From the NCBI GenBank assembly GCA_947368535.1, contig CANBHY010000003.1, positions 62,001 through 126,000 of the forward strand: 64,000 nucleotides of DNA. Direction: 5' to 3'. Under the pieces are notes generated by a model that was not told the DNA's origin, did not search any database, and worked only from the letters and a program-made list of their open reading frames with translations. The DNA comes from an uncultured Clostridium sp. (GTDB taxonomy: Bacteria; Bacillota; Clostridia; TANB77; CAG-508). The stretch's first letter is position 1. The number at the start of each line of letters is the position of its first letter. Positions 38,488 through 46,511 of the stretch are shown here, piece after piece. A program made the position numbers and the translations under genes.

Positions 38488-40017
38488 ATGGATAAAAAAA
38501 CTACAATGCTTATGATTTTGGATGGTTTTGGAATTAATGAAAAAGAAGAAGGAAATGCAGTTAAATCTGCTAATATTCCTAATATTGAAAGAATTTTAAA
38601 ACAATATCCTAATACAATTATACATACAAGTGGTTTAGATGTTGGACTTCCTGATGGTCAAATGGGAAATTCAGAAGTTGGTCATACAAATATAGGTGCA
38701 GGAAGAATTATATATCAAGAGTTAACTAGAATTACAAAATCAATAGAAGATGGTGATTTCTTTAGTATATCAGAATTCATAACAGCTATTGAAAATTGTA
38801 AAAAGAATAATACTAAATTACATATAATGGGACTTTTATCTGATGGTGGTGTTCATAGTCATCAACGTCATTTATATGGATTACTAGAATTAGCTAAAAG
38901 AAAAGATTTTGAAGATGTATATGTTCATTGTTTTTTAGATGGTAGGGATACTCCGCCAGCTTCTGCTGAAGGATACATTGCTGAATTAGAAAATAAAATG
39001 AAAGAAAAAGGTGTTGGTAAAATCGCTACTATTATGGGTAGATTTTATGCAATGGATAGAGATAAAAGATGGGAAAGAATTCAAAAAGCTTATGATGCTA
39101 TGGTAAAAGGAGAAGGCGAAAAATTTTCTTCAGCTTCTGTAGCTATTGAAAATTCTTATCAAAAAGAAATTTTCGATGAATTTGTTGTTCCAACAGTAAT
39201 TTGTAGTAATGATAAACCAGTTGCTACAATAGATGATAATGATTCTGTAATATTCTTTAATTTTAGACCTGATAGAGCAAGAGAAATTACTCATGCCATT
39301 ACTGACGATACGTTTGATGGTTTTGATAGAGTAAAACAAGTAAAAACTAATTTCGTTACATTTACTAATTATGATGAAACTATAAAGAACGTTTCTATAG
39401 CTTTTAAAAAGGATGAAATTAAAAATACTTTCGGAGAAATTATTAGTAGAAATGGATTTACACAACTTCGTATAGCAGAAACTGAAAAGTATGCACATGT
39501 TACATTTTTCTTTAACGGTGGTGAAGAAAAACAATATGAAGGAGAAGACAGAATATTAATTCCTTCACCAAAAGTTGAAACATATGATATGAAACCAGAA
39601 ATGAGTGCTTTGGAAGTTACTGATAAAGTAGTTGAAGCTATTCTTTCTAAAAAATATGATAGTATAATTTTAAACTTTGCAAATCCAGATATGGTTGGAC
39701 ATACTGGAAATATAGAAGCTGTTGCTAAAGCATTAGAGGCATTAGATGGATGTGTAGAAAGAGTTGTTGAAGCTATAGAAAAGGCAAATGGAAATCTTTT
39801 AATTATTGCAGATCATGGAAATTGTGAACAAATGATTGATTACAAAACAGGAGAACCACATACTGCCCATACAACAAATCCAGTTCCATGTGTATTAGTT
39901 GGAAAAGATGTTAAGTTAAAAGAGGGAAGACTTGCAGATATAGCACCAACAATGCTTGATTTAATGGGCTTAGACAAACCAGAAGAAATGACAGGAGAAA
40001 GTTTGATAGAAGCCTAG
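38488..40017 (+). CDS. gpmI: 2,3-bisphosphoglycerate-independent phosphoglycerate mutase
   Basis: 509 aa, Mn-dependent, alkaline-phosphatase fold. LMILDGFGINEKEEGNAVK, the phosphoserine site in DGQMGNSEVGHTNIGAGR, LLSDGGVHSH, FLDGRDTPP, and metal residues in NFANPDMVGHTG, IIADHGNCEQM and PHTAHTTNPVP are visible. AAGGGGAT precedes the ATG. A full-length member closing the glycolytic block. Confidence 0.97.
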   Translation: MDKKTTMLMILDGFGINEKEEGNAVKSANIPNIERILKQYPNTIIHTSGLDVGLPDGQMGNSEVGHTNIGAGRIIYQELTRITKSIEDGDFFSISEFITAIENCKKNNTKLHIMGLLSDGGVHSHQRHLYGLLELAKRKDFEDVYVHCFLDGRDTPPASAEGYIAELENKMKEKGVGKIATIMGRFYAMDRDKRWERIQKAYDAMVKGEGEKFSSASVAIENSYQKEIFDEFVVPTVICSNDKPVATIDDNDSVIFFNFRPDRAREITHAITDDTFDGFDRVKQVKTNFVTFTNYDETIKNVSIAFKKDEIKNTFGEIISRNGFTQLRIAETEKYAHVTFFFNGGEEKQYEGEDRILIPSPKVETYDMKPEMSALEVTDKVVEAILSKKYDSIILNFANPDMVGHTGNIEAVAKALEALDGCVERVVEAIEKANGNLLIIADHGNCEQMIDYKTGEPHTAHTTNPVPCVLVGKDVKLKEGRLADIAPTMLDLMGLDKPEEMTGESLIEA

Positions 40018-40032
40018 TTTTTAGGGGGGAAG

Positions 40033-40869
40033 ATGGCTACTTCTAATCAAGAAATAGTAATTTTTGGTGAGATACAAAAAAAATTATTTTATATGATTCC
40101 AGAAAGATGGGAGTCAATATATTTATATGCATCAATTATTGAAGAAGATTTGAAGAAACCTGTTGGAGAAATGTATTTTTATTATGTTCCAAAAGGTATT
40201 TTGAAAAGAAAGCCTGTAAATGTATATCAGATACCAGGAATGTTTAATATTGATGAAGAAAGTTATAATGAACTTATCCAAAAATTATATTTAAATATTA
40301 AAGAATTAAGAGAACTTCATAGACAGATAAAAGAACAATTATGGACTAATTTAACTATTTCAATAAAAGATTCAAAATTTAAGGTTGAATATGCTTATGA
40401 TGATTTAGGTAGAAATGCTGAATTTTCACCATATGAAAGGCATATTATATGGAGATATAAAAATTTAGAAGAAAATTTAGAGTTACAAACTAAAGAAGAA
40501 CAAAATATTATAGAGAGATACCTTAATAGTGAACTTATTCAATTTGAAAGAGAAAATAATGAAACTTATTTAGAGGGAATCTATAAAAATCCTGTTCATA
40601 ATATAATTGACTATGAAAAAACATTAACTGTAGAAGCTGCTTTAGCAGCTCAAAGTAGTTCGGAAGAAGAAATAGCAAAACCTAAAAAAGAAAAGAAAAC
40701 AAAAAAGAAAAATGATATAAAAAGATTAGATACTGGACATACAGACGAATTAGAAAATCAAATATTATTTGGAAGAGTTGAAAAAATGAAGAATGCAGTA
40801 CAACATACAGATGATGATTTTAATGACGATATAATTTTAAGTTCAGATTTTATGACAAGAAAAGATTGA
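40033..40869 (+). CDS. YezG/DUF600-like (TNT-antitoxin-type) protein with charged extension
   Basis: 278 aa. Residues 1-165 match the DUF600/YezG pattern: MIPERWESIYLYASI, then WTNLTISIKDSKFKVEYAYD, and PYERHIIWRYKNLEENL. Known YezG-type proteins are immunity partners of LXG-type toxins. The last 85 residues are a Lys/Glu/Asp-rich extension (KPKKEKKTKKKND) not typical of the family. No toxin gene is adjacent; it is 15 bases after gpmI and probably on the same transcript. A housekeeping or orphan-immunity role is inference. Confidence 0.7.
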   Translation: MATSNQEIVIFGEIQKKLFYMIPERWESIYLYASIIEEDLKKPVGEMYFYYVPKGILKRKPVNVYQIPGMFNIDEESYNELIQKLYLNIKELRELHRQIKEQLWTNLTISIKDSKFKVEYAYDDLGRNAEFSPYERHIIWRYKNLEENLELQTKEEQNIIERYLNSELIQFERENNETYLEGIYKNPVHNIIDYEKTLTVEAALAAQSSSEEEIAKPKKEKKTKKKNDIKRLDTGHTDELENQILFGRVEKMKNAVQHTDDDFNDDIILSSDFMTRKD

Positions 40870-40900
40870 GAAAATAGGTACCACAAAGGTACCTTTACAT

Positions 40901-40981
40901 TGGGGTATCGCCAAGCTTTACTTAATGTTAGTGACGAAGGAGTATTACATTAAGTTACATAGCGGACGGTTGGTACCCAAC
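40901..40981 (+). ncRNA. tRNA-Gln-headed repeat unit 1 (not a canonical tRNA)
   Basis: Begins with TGGGGTATCGCCAAGC, the exact first 16 nt of the tRNA-Gln at 41071. It then has a 9-bp perfect hairpin ACTTAATGT (40920-40928) / ACATTAAGT (40947-40955) with an 18-nt loop. The end, TTGGTACCC (40971-40979), can pair back with GGGTA and CCAA of the head. There is no T arm. It may be a structured RNA or a degenerate duplicate. Confidence 0.5.
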
Positions 40982-40987
40982 CTATAT

Positions 40988-41064
40988 TGGGGTATCGCCA
41001 AGCTGCTGTGGCTGTTCGAAGCGAAGCTGAGTTACAGCTACAGTATGCGATAGCTTACCTCTTA
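40988..41064 (+). ncRNA. tRNA-Gln-headed repeat unit 2 (not a canonical tRNA)
   Basis: Same 16-nt head, then a 10-12 bp hairpin CTGTGGCTGT (41006-41015) / ACAGCTACAG (41034-41043). Its 18-nt loop starts at the same offset (+28) as in unit 1 and shares the CGAAG core and TT end. TACCTC near the end can pair with GGGGTA of the head. The stem sequence differs from unit 1 while pairing is kept. Confidence 0.5.
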
Positions 41065-41070
41065 CTATAT

Positions 41071-41145
41071 TGGGGTATCGCCAAGCGGTAAGGCATCGGA
41101 CTCTGACTCCGACATTCCTGTGTTCGAATCACAGTACCCCAGCCA
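41071..41145 (+). tRNA. tRNA-Gln (CUG)
   Basis: Full cloverleaf: acceptor TGGGGTA/TACCCCA, D stem GCC/GGC, anticodon stem TCGGA/TCCGA with loop CTCTGAC (anticodon CTG), T arm CTGTG-TTCGAAT-CACAG, discriminator G and encoded CCA. Confidence 0.95.
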
Positions 41146-41154
41146 GATGTATCA

Positions 41155-41187
41155 AGGCTTTCAGCATTTTGGCTGAAAGCTTTTTTC
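41155..41187 (+). terminator. Intrinsic terminator after tRNA-Gln
   Basis: GCTTTCAGC (41157-41165) pairs with GCTGAAAGC (41172-41180), followed by TTTTTT. The rest of 41188-41290 holds a short direct repeat (AAACTTGTCC twice, 41201-41221) and no gene. Confidence 0.88.
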
Positions 41188-41291
41188 TTAAAAAAACGCT
41201 AAACTTGTCCAAAACTTGTCCTTGTTAGAAGAGGTAATTTTTTATATTAAATAGCTTGTTCAAAAAGGGTATGCCCATTGACATAAAAACC

Positions 41292-41320
41292 TTGATATCT
41301 AAAGGCTTATTTGTTATAAT
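41292..41320 (+). promoter_or_regulatory. Promoter of the 41348 gene
   Basis: TTGATA (41292-41297), a 17-nt spacer and TATAAT (41315-41320). Confidence 0.7.
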
Positions 41321-41347
41321 GCAATTACTTATGTGATTGGAGAAAAT

Positions 41348-41989
41348 ATGAAAAATTTAGTTGGAATAGTAATATCAGTTGTATATATAGTTGTAGTGTT
41401 TGTTTTATCGAAATTTATGACTAAAAAAGGTGAAGAAATTAGTAGAAAGTTCATTCACATAGCACTTTCAAATATTTGGATTATATATTGCTTATTCATA
41501 GACTTATTATGGGTAGCTTGTATTTTGCCAGCAGCTTTTATAGTTATAAATTCATTATCATATAAGTTTAAAATTTTTAAAACAATGGAAAGAGAAGAAA
41601 ATGATGGTTTCGGAACTGTGTATTATGCTATTTCAATATTACTTGTAACTATTTTTTCTTATTTGCAAAGCAATCCAATGATAGGAACGACAGGAATGCT
41701 TATTATGGGATATGGAGATGGGTTTGCTGCTATTTTTGGAAAAAAAGTTAAAAGTAAAGAATATAAGATATTAGGAACAACTAAAAGTATTGCTGGTTCA
41801 GCTACAATGTTTGTTTTTAGTTTAGTAATTTCGTGTGTAGTATTTTATATGATTGGTATAGAATATTTTATTTTAAAGGCATTATTAACAGCTGTTATTG
41901 CTACTTTATTAGAAGCAGTATCTGTAAAAGGACTAGATAATATTACTGTACCTATAATGGTTACAGTAATGACATATCTTTTTATATAA
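41348..41989 (+). CDS. Phytol/dolichol-kinase-like CTP-transferase-family membrane protein
   Basis: 213 aa with the start at MKNLVGIVIS (41348; GGAGAA five bases upstream). Six or seven membrane helices. Family residues: KKGEEISRKFIHIALS near the N terminus, MGYGDGFAAIFGKK and KILGTTKSIAGSATMF in the middle. Relatives phosphorylate phytol or polyprenols with CTP or are annotated as phosphatidate cytidylyltransferase-like. The substrate is unknown. The YlmH-like gene follows 11 bases later. Confidence 0.8.
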   Translation: MKNLVGIVISVVYIVVVFVLSKFMTKKGEEISRKFIHIALSNIWIIYCLFIDLLWVACILPAAFIVINSLSYKFKIFKTMEREENDGFGTVYYAISILLVTIFSYLQSNPMIGTTGMLIMGYGDGFAAIFGKKVKSKEYKILGTTKSIAGSATMFVFSLVISCVVFYMIGIEYFILKALLTAVIATLLEAVSVKGLDNITVPIMVTVMTYLFI

Positions 41990-42000
41990 ATAGGTGAGGT

Positions 42001-42778
42001 ATGAATAATAAATACGAAAATGATGATGAGGTATTGTTAGCTAAAGTAGAAGACAAACAAAGATTAGCTAACATAAAAAATAAAATTACATATACAGACT
42101 TTTTAAATGATAAAGAGCAGGTATTAATAAATAAAAAGTTGAATTTAAAAAAATATTTATGGTTTGGTGAAGAAAACGGGCTAGATAGAAAAGTTCTAAT
42201 TTTTTATCCAGAAAAATTAGATGAAGAAATATTAAAAAGAAATTTGGAAGATATAATATCTGTTATTAGAATCACATTGCCAACTGATATGAAACGGAAA
42301 ATATGAACATAGAAATTATTTATCAGGCATAATAAAATTGGGAATTGATAGAGCTAAAATAGGAGATATTTTAGTAGATGATAATGGAGCAGATATATAT
42401 GTTTTTAGAGTAAATACATCTTATATTATTCAAGGTTTATCTGAGTTAACACGTTTTAGAAAATCTAGAATAGAAGAAATAGATATTATTAAGGCTAGAA
42501 AAAAAACAAACAATTTTGAAGAATTATCAATAATAGTTTCTAGTATGAGAGTAGATAATATTGTTGCAGAATTAGTATCGTCTTCAAGAAATAAAGCAGT
42601 AGAATTTATTGAAAATGAAAGAGTATTAGTTAATTATGATATTATTTCTAAAAATTCAAAGATGATTAATTATGGAGATATTATTACTATTAGAGGAAAA
42701 GGAAAATTTATTATTGACGCTTTGGTCAGAAATACTAGAGGAGATAGATTAGTTGTTGGAGTAAGAAAATACGCTTAA
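42001..42778 (+). CDS. ylmH: YlmH-family RNA-binding (S4) protein, read through a +1 frameshift
   Basis: YlmH is an S4-domain RNA-binding protein linked to Z-ring genes and, in Bacillus, to rescue of stalled ribosomes. The first part ends RITLPTDMK and would stop at 42306 after CGG-AAA-ATA-TGA. Skipping C42295 gives MKGKYEHRNYLSGIIKLGID, the strongest YlmH motif, then RAKIGDILV and the S4 domain (SKNSKMINYGDIITIRGKGK). The joined length (about 258 aa) is normal for the family. AGGTGAGG is just before the ATG. No other damage is seen. Confidence 0.85.
42295..42298 (+). other. Candidate +1 frameshift site (C-GGA) in the YlmH-like gene
   Basis: AAA-CGG-AAA-ATA-TGA in the zero frame; dropping C42295 gives AAA-GGA-AAA-TAT-GAA (K-G-K-Y-E), the conserved GKYEHR motif. 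Confidence 0.75.
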
Positions 42779-42872
42779 TCAATATATGTAGTGTTAGATG
42801 AAAGTTAAAATATTGCAAAAATAACTAAAAAAATATATAATTGTGTATATTTTATAAAGGTGTGGTTTGTAT

Positions 42873-43442
42873 ATGAATAAGACCAAAAGAAAAATATTTG
42901 AGACATCAATGAAATTATTTGCTGAAAAAGGTTATGATGCAACTAGTGTTGAAGAGATTACAGCTACAGTTGGTGTGGCTAAAGGAACTCTTTATTATCA
43001 CTTTAGTAGTAAAGAAGAAATATATAATTTTTTATTAGAAGAAGGAACAAAGCTTTTAATAAATAATATTGATGTTAAAGTGTCTAAACTAGATAATTCA
43101 ATAGATAAGTTAAGATCTATAGCATTATTACAATTAAGAGTTATTACAAAATATCAGAATCTTATAACTATTTATTTATCTCAAGTTTGGGGCAGTGATG
43201 AAAGAAATCAAAAGTGCCAAAAATATATTAATGATTATATAGGAAAAATCGAAGAAGTCGTAAAAGAAGGAATTGAAAAAGGCGAAATTAAAGAAGGAAA
43301 TAGTGGAATTATTGCTTCTGAAATTTTTGCTTTTACATGTGCTGGATTTATGTTTAAAATAAAATCAGGTTTACCATTAGATATTAAAGAAATGTGTATC
43401 GAATTTGATAAAATGATATATGGACTAAAAAGAGAGAAATAA
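42873..43442 (+). CDS. TetR/AcrR-family regulator
   Basis: 189 aa from the ATG at 42873 (AAAGGTG 10 bases upstream; a TTG two codons earlier is possible). The N-terminal HTH is clear: KIFETSMKLFAEKGYDATSV, then VGVAKGTLYYHFSSKEEIY. The helical C-terminal half binds an unknown ligand. It is 21 bases upstream of the acyl-CoA ligase, like FadR-type TetR proteins that control fatty-acid genes, so acyl-CoA sensing is a reasonable inference. Confidence 0.9.
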   Translation: MNKTKRKIFETSMKLFAEKGYDATSVEEITATVGVAKGTLYYHFSSKEEIYNFLLEEGTKLLINNIDVKVSKLDNSIDKLRSIALLQLRVITKYQNLITIYLSQVWGSDERNQKCQKYINDYIGKIEEVVKEGIEKGEIKEGNSGIIASEIFAFTCAGFMFKIKSGLPLDIKEMCIEFDKMIYGLKREK

Positions 43443-43463
43443 ATTCTAAAAGGGGAAATAAAA

Positions 43464-45197
43464 ATGGGTAAAGGAATACATGAGTATACTAAAATAACTG
43501 ATTTAAAAGATATGATTGGCAAGTCTGCTAAAAAATATGGAGACAAAGTTGCATTTAAATTTAAAACAGAGACACCAGGAAAATTTAGAGAGAAAAGCTA
43601 CAAAGAATTTGTTAATGAAGTAAATGAATTAGGAACAGCCTTAATTAATTTAGGATTGAAAGATAAGCGTATAGCAATAATTTCTGAAAATAGATATGAA
43701 TGGTGTGTTGCTTATTTAGCAACTGTTTGTGGAACAGGACTAGTAGTTCCATTAGATAAATCTTTACCTGAAAATGAAATAAAAAGTTTAATTGAACGAT
43801 CAGAAGTTGATGCAATAATATATAGTAAAAAATATGATGATATTATGAATAGAATGAAAAAAGAAAAGTTTGCAAATCTTAAATTTTATATTTCTATGGA
43901 CTTAGAGAGTGATAAAGATAAAATTTATTCGCAAAAAGAATTAATAGAGAAAGGCAAAAAATATATAGAAAATGGTGATAAAAGATTTGTTGAAGCAAAA
44001 ATAGACAATGAAAAGATGTCTATTATGCTATTTACGTCAGGGACTACTTCAAAGTCAAAAGCTGTAGCACTTTCACATAAAAATTTATGTACTAATATTC
44101 AAGATATTGCATCAATGTTTGATATTAATGAAAAAGATACATTTTTATCATTTTTACCATTACATCATACATTTGAATCAACAGTTGGATTTTTATATCC
44201 AATTTATGCAGGTGGAGCTATTGCATATTGTGAAGGTGTAAAGCATTTAGCAGAAAATATAAAAGAGTATCAAATTACAGCTATGATTTCTGTTCCAATA
44301 TTATATGAAAATATGTATAAAAAAGTTATGAGAGGAATTGCTAAAAAAGGTAAATTAGAAAAAGTACAAAAAGGTATGAAAATTAGCAATTTTTTAATGA
44401 AATTTCATATAGATGTTAGAAGAAAAATATTTAAAGAAATACATGATTTATTAGGCGGAAAAGTTAGATTATTTATAAATGGTGCTGCAGCATTGGATCC
44501 TGAAGTTGAAAAAGGATTTAATAGTTTAGGAATTAATATGGCTCAAGGATATGGTTTAACAGAAACTTCACCTGTATTGGCAGCAGGAAATGGTGAACGT
44601 AAATATTCTAGAATTGGTTCTGTAGGAAGGGTTTTTCCAAGTGTAGAAATAAAAATAGAAGATCCAGATGAAAATGGTGTAGGTGAAATTGTTGCTAAAG
44701 CTGATTCTGTAATGCTTGAGTATTATGGTAATGAAGAAGCAACCAAAGAAGTTTTAGTTGATGGATGGTTTCACACAGGTGATTTAGGATATTTTGATAA
44801 AGATGGTTATCTTTATATCGCAGGTAGAAAAAAGAGTGTTATTGTTTTAAAGAATGGTAAAAATATTTATCCTGAAGAAATAGAAGGATTAATTGGAAGA
44901 ATAGATGGGGTAAAAGAATCTTTTGTTTATGGAGTGCCTTCTACAAATGCAGATGAAAAAGAATCAAAAATTAATGCAGAAATCGTTTATGAAAAAGAAA
45001 GAATAGAAGAAATTTTAGGAACCTTAAATGAAGAGAAAATTAAAGAATATATGTGGGAACATGTAAAGGAAATTAATAAAACTATGCCTGCATATAAATA
45101 TATAAGAGAAATTATTGTTACAGATCAAGAATTAATTAAAACAACAACTGAAAAAGTAAAAAGACATGAAGAGATAAAAAAAGTCTTAGGGAAATAA
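43464..45197 (+). CDS. Long-chain acyl-CoA ligase (AMP-forming)
   Basis: 577 aa of the ANL superfamily. P-loop-like LFTSGTTSKSKAVALSHKN (the usual G replaced in part by S), FLPLHHTFE, the A5-type motif AQGYGLTETSPV, HTGDLGYFDKDGYLYIAGRKK, and hinge/C-terminal Lys region ETTTEKVKRHEE-like (KTTTEKVKRHEEIKK). Activates fatty acids to acyl-CoA through an acyl-AMP. It is probably in one operon with the TetR regulator upstream. AAAGGGG precedes the ATG. Confidence 0.9.
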   Translation: MGKGIHEYTKITDLKDMIGKSAKKYGDKVAFKFKTETPGKFREKSYKEFVNEVNELGTALINLGLKDKRIAIISENRYEWCVAYLATVCGTGLVVPLDKSLPENEIKSLIERSEVDAIIYSKKYDDIMNRMKKEKFANLKFYISMDLESDKDKIYSQKELIEKGKKYIENGDKRFVEAKIDNEKMSIMLFTSGTTSKSKAVALSHKNLCTNIQDIASMFDINEKDTFLSFLPLHHTFESTVGFLYPIYAGGAIAYCEGVKHLAENIKEYQITAMISVPILYENMYKKVMRGIAKKGKLEKVQKGMKISNFLMKFHIDVRRKIFKEIHDLLGGKVRLFINGAAALDPEVEKGFNSLGINMAQGYGLTETSPVLAAGNGERKYSRIGSVGRVFPSVEIKIEDPDENGVGEIVAKADSVMLEYYGNEEATKEVLVDGWFHTGDLGYFDKDGYLYIAGRKKSVIVLKNGKNIYPEEIEGLIGRIDGVKESFVYGVPSTNADEKESKINAEIVYEKERIEEILGTLNEEKIKEYMWEHVKEINKTMPAYKYIREIIVTDQELIKTTTEKVKRHEEIKKVLGK

Positions 45198-45219
45198 GAC
45201 TTGTAACAAAAACGTAACA

Positions 45220-45255
45220 AAAAAAAGATGCAAAAGCTATTGTATCTTTTTTTTA
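45220..45255 (+). terminator. Intrinsic terminator
   Basis: AAAAAAGATGCA pairs with TGTATCTTTTTT (one G-T pair), ending in a long T run. Confidence 0.8.
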
Positions 45256-45318
45256 TTATAGGTATAATTAATTTAGTTAAATTTGAATTTGTAGAAATTT
45301 TGAAGGGGGTCAGTTTAC

Positions 45319-46374
45319 ATGCCATTTTTGTTTGATAGATTTTTAAATAATAAACAAGGTATAGTAAACGTGAGAATGGTAATCACGGAAGAAAAGATAT
45401 TATCTAATATAGAAAAAGTTCAAAAGATGATAAACCCTAATAGTAAGAAGCAAATTGTACAATTAGAAGAAGATACTTATTTTAAAGATTTAGTAGAATC
45501 AATAAAAACTTATCTTGAAGAATATCCAAAGAAAAAGAATTTTCCTAGAAGTGTATACAATGCAGCTTATGATTTAGTTGAATTTGCAACAAATCAATTT
45601 GAAGAGAATACTAAGAAAATTGAAGAGTTAATAATCCAAAGAGAGAAAAATATAGGTTTAGCTTTTGAATTAAAAACAGCATTATCAAAGGTAATAAAGA
45701 AAGAAGAAGGATTTGAAAAAGAATTAGAATTATCTAGTGCTAAATTTTCAGAAGATATAAATGAAGCTTTAAAAATTATTTCAGGAAAAGCAAGTATAGA
45801 GGAGAAAAAATCTGCTAGAAAATTAATAGATGCTAGAATAACTAACTTAGAGTCTAATTTCCATATAGAAATTGATATGGAAAGAATAGAAGATAAATCA
45901 AAAGCCTTAAGCTATATCGGAATAGAAATTGCAGAAGCGTTAAAATATATACCAGCACCTGTTGAAGAAGCTAGTTATACTACTAATGTTATGCCTGAAG
46001 CACAAATGCAACCTCAAATGCCAGTTCAAAATGGCATAGTAAGTAGACCAGCATCTAAACCAGTTCAAAAACAACAAGCTGGTGGTACAAATATAGCAGC
46101 TGCAACAATGCAACAACAACCAATGAGACAACCAGTTAAGAGAGCAGCTAAACAACCTGCTAATCCAATTCTTGCACAAGCGCAACAAGAAAAAAGTGAT
46201 AATAAAGTATTAAATGATTTGTATATGCAAGAGACAAGATTTGATGTTAAACCTTCATTGTGGCAACGTGTTAAAAATTCTAAGTTAGTTAGAACTATTA
46301 GTTATATAATGAAGATTAGAGTTGTTTTAGATCTTCCAGCTTTACCAGAAGGAAGAGGAGAAAATAACTTTTAG
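45319..46374 (+). CDS. Coiled-coil protein with Gln-rich linker and KPSLW motif
   Basis: 351 aa. Residues 20-215 are helical and charged, ending in MERIEDKSKALSYIGIEIA. Residues 220-295 form a Gln/Pro/Ala/Met-rich linker. The C terminus has FDVKPSLWQRVKNSKLVRTI and a hydrophobic IMKIRVVLDLPALP tail. No signal peptide. AAGGGGG lies 10 bases before the ATG. No known family; the KPSLW tail is shared with the protein at 33496. Confidence 0.7.
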   Translation: MPFLFDRFLNNKQGIVNVRMVITEEKILSNIEKVQKMINPNSKKQIVQLEEDTYFKDLVESIKTYLEEYPKKKNFPRSVYNAAYDLVEFATNQFEENTKKIEELIIQREKNIGLAFELKTALSKVIKKEEGFEKELELSSAKFSEDINEALKIISGKASIEEKKSARKLIDARITNLESNFHIEIDMERIEDKSKALSYIGIEIAEALKYIPAPVEEASYTTNVMPEAQMQPQMPVQNGIVSRPASKPVQKQQAGGTNIAAATMQQQPMRQPVKRAAKQPANPILAQAQQEKSDNKVLNDLYMQETRFDVKPSLWQRVKNSKLVRTISYIMKIRVVLDLPALPEGRGENNF

Positions 46375-46390
46375 AAACAAAATGAATTTT

Positions 46391-46418
46391 AAGACTATCT
46401 ATAAAGATAGTCTTTTTG
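46391..46418 (+). terminator. Intrinsic terminator
   Basis: AAGACTATCT (46391-46400), ATAA loop, AGATAGTCTT (46405-46414), then T residues. Confidence 0.88.
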
Positions 46419-46451
46419 TTTTGGATAATTTACTTTTTATAAGCTATTAGC

Positions 46452-46479
46452 TTGATTTGTATAAATTGTGTGCTATAAT
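46452..46479 (+). promoter_or_regulatory. Promoter of the aminotransferase-GNAT gene
   Basis: TTGATT (46452-46457), a 16-nt spacer and TATAAT (46474-46479). The GTGCTATAAT end matches the promoter at 55226. Confidence 0.65.
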
Positions 46480-46511
46480 ATTATGTAAATTTAATTAAGG
46501 AGGTAAAACAA

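Noticed and set aside
40901-41145. CRISPR array
   Set aside because: Three repeats of a tRNA head with 83-87 base spacing and structured interior do not match CRISPR repeat/spacer geometry, and no cas genes are present.
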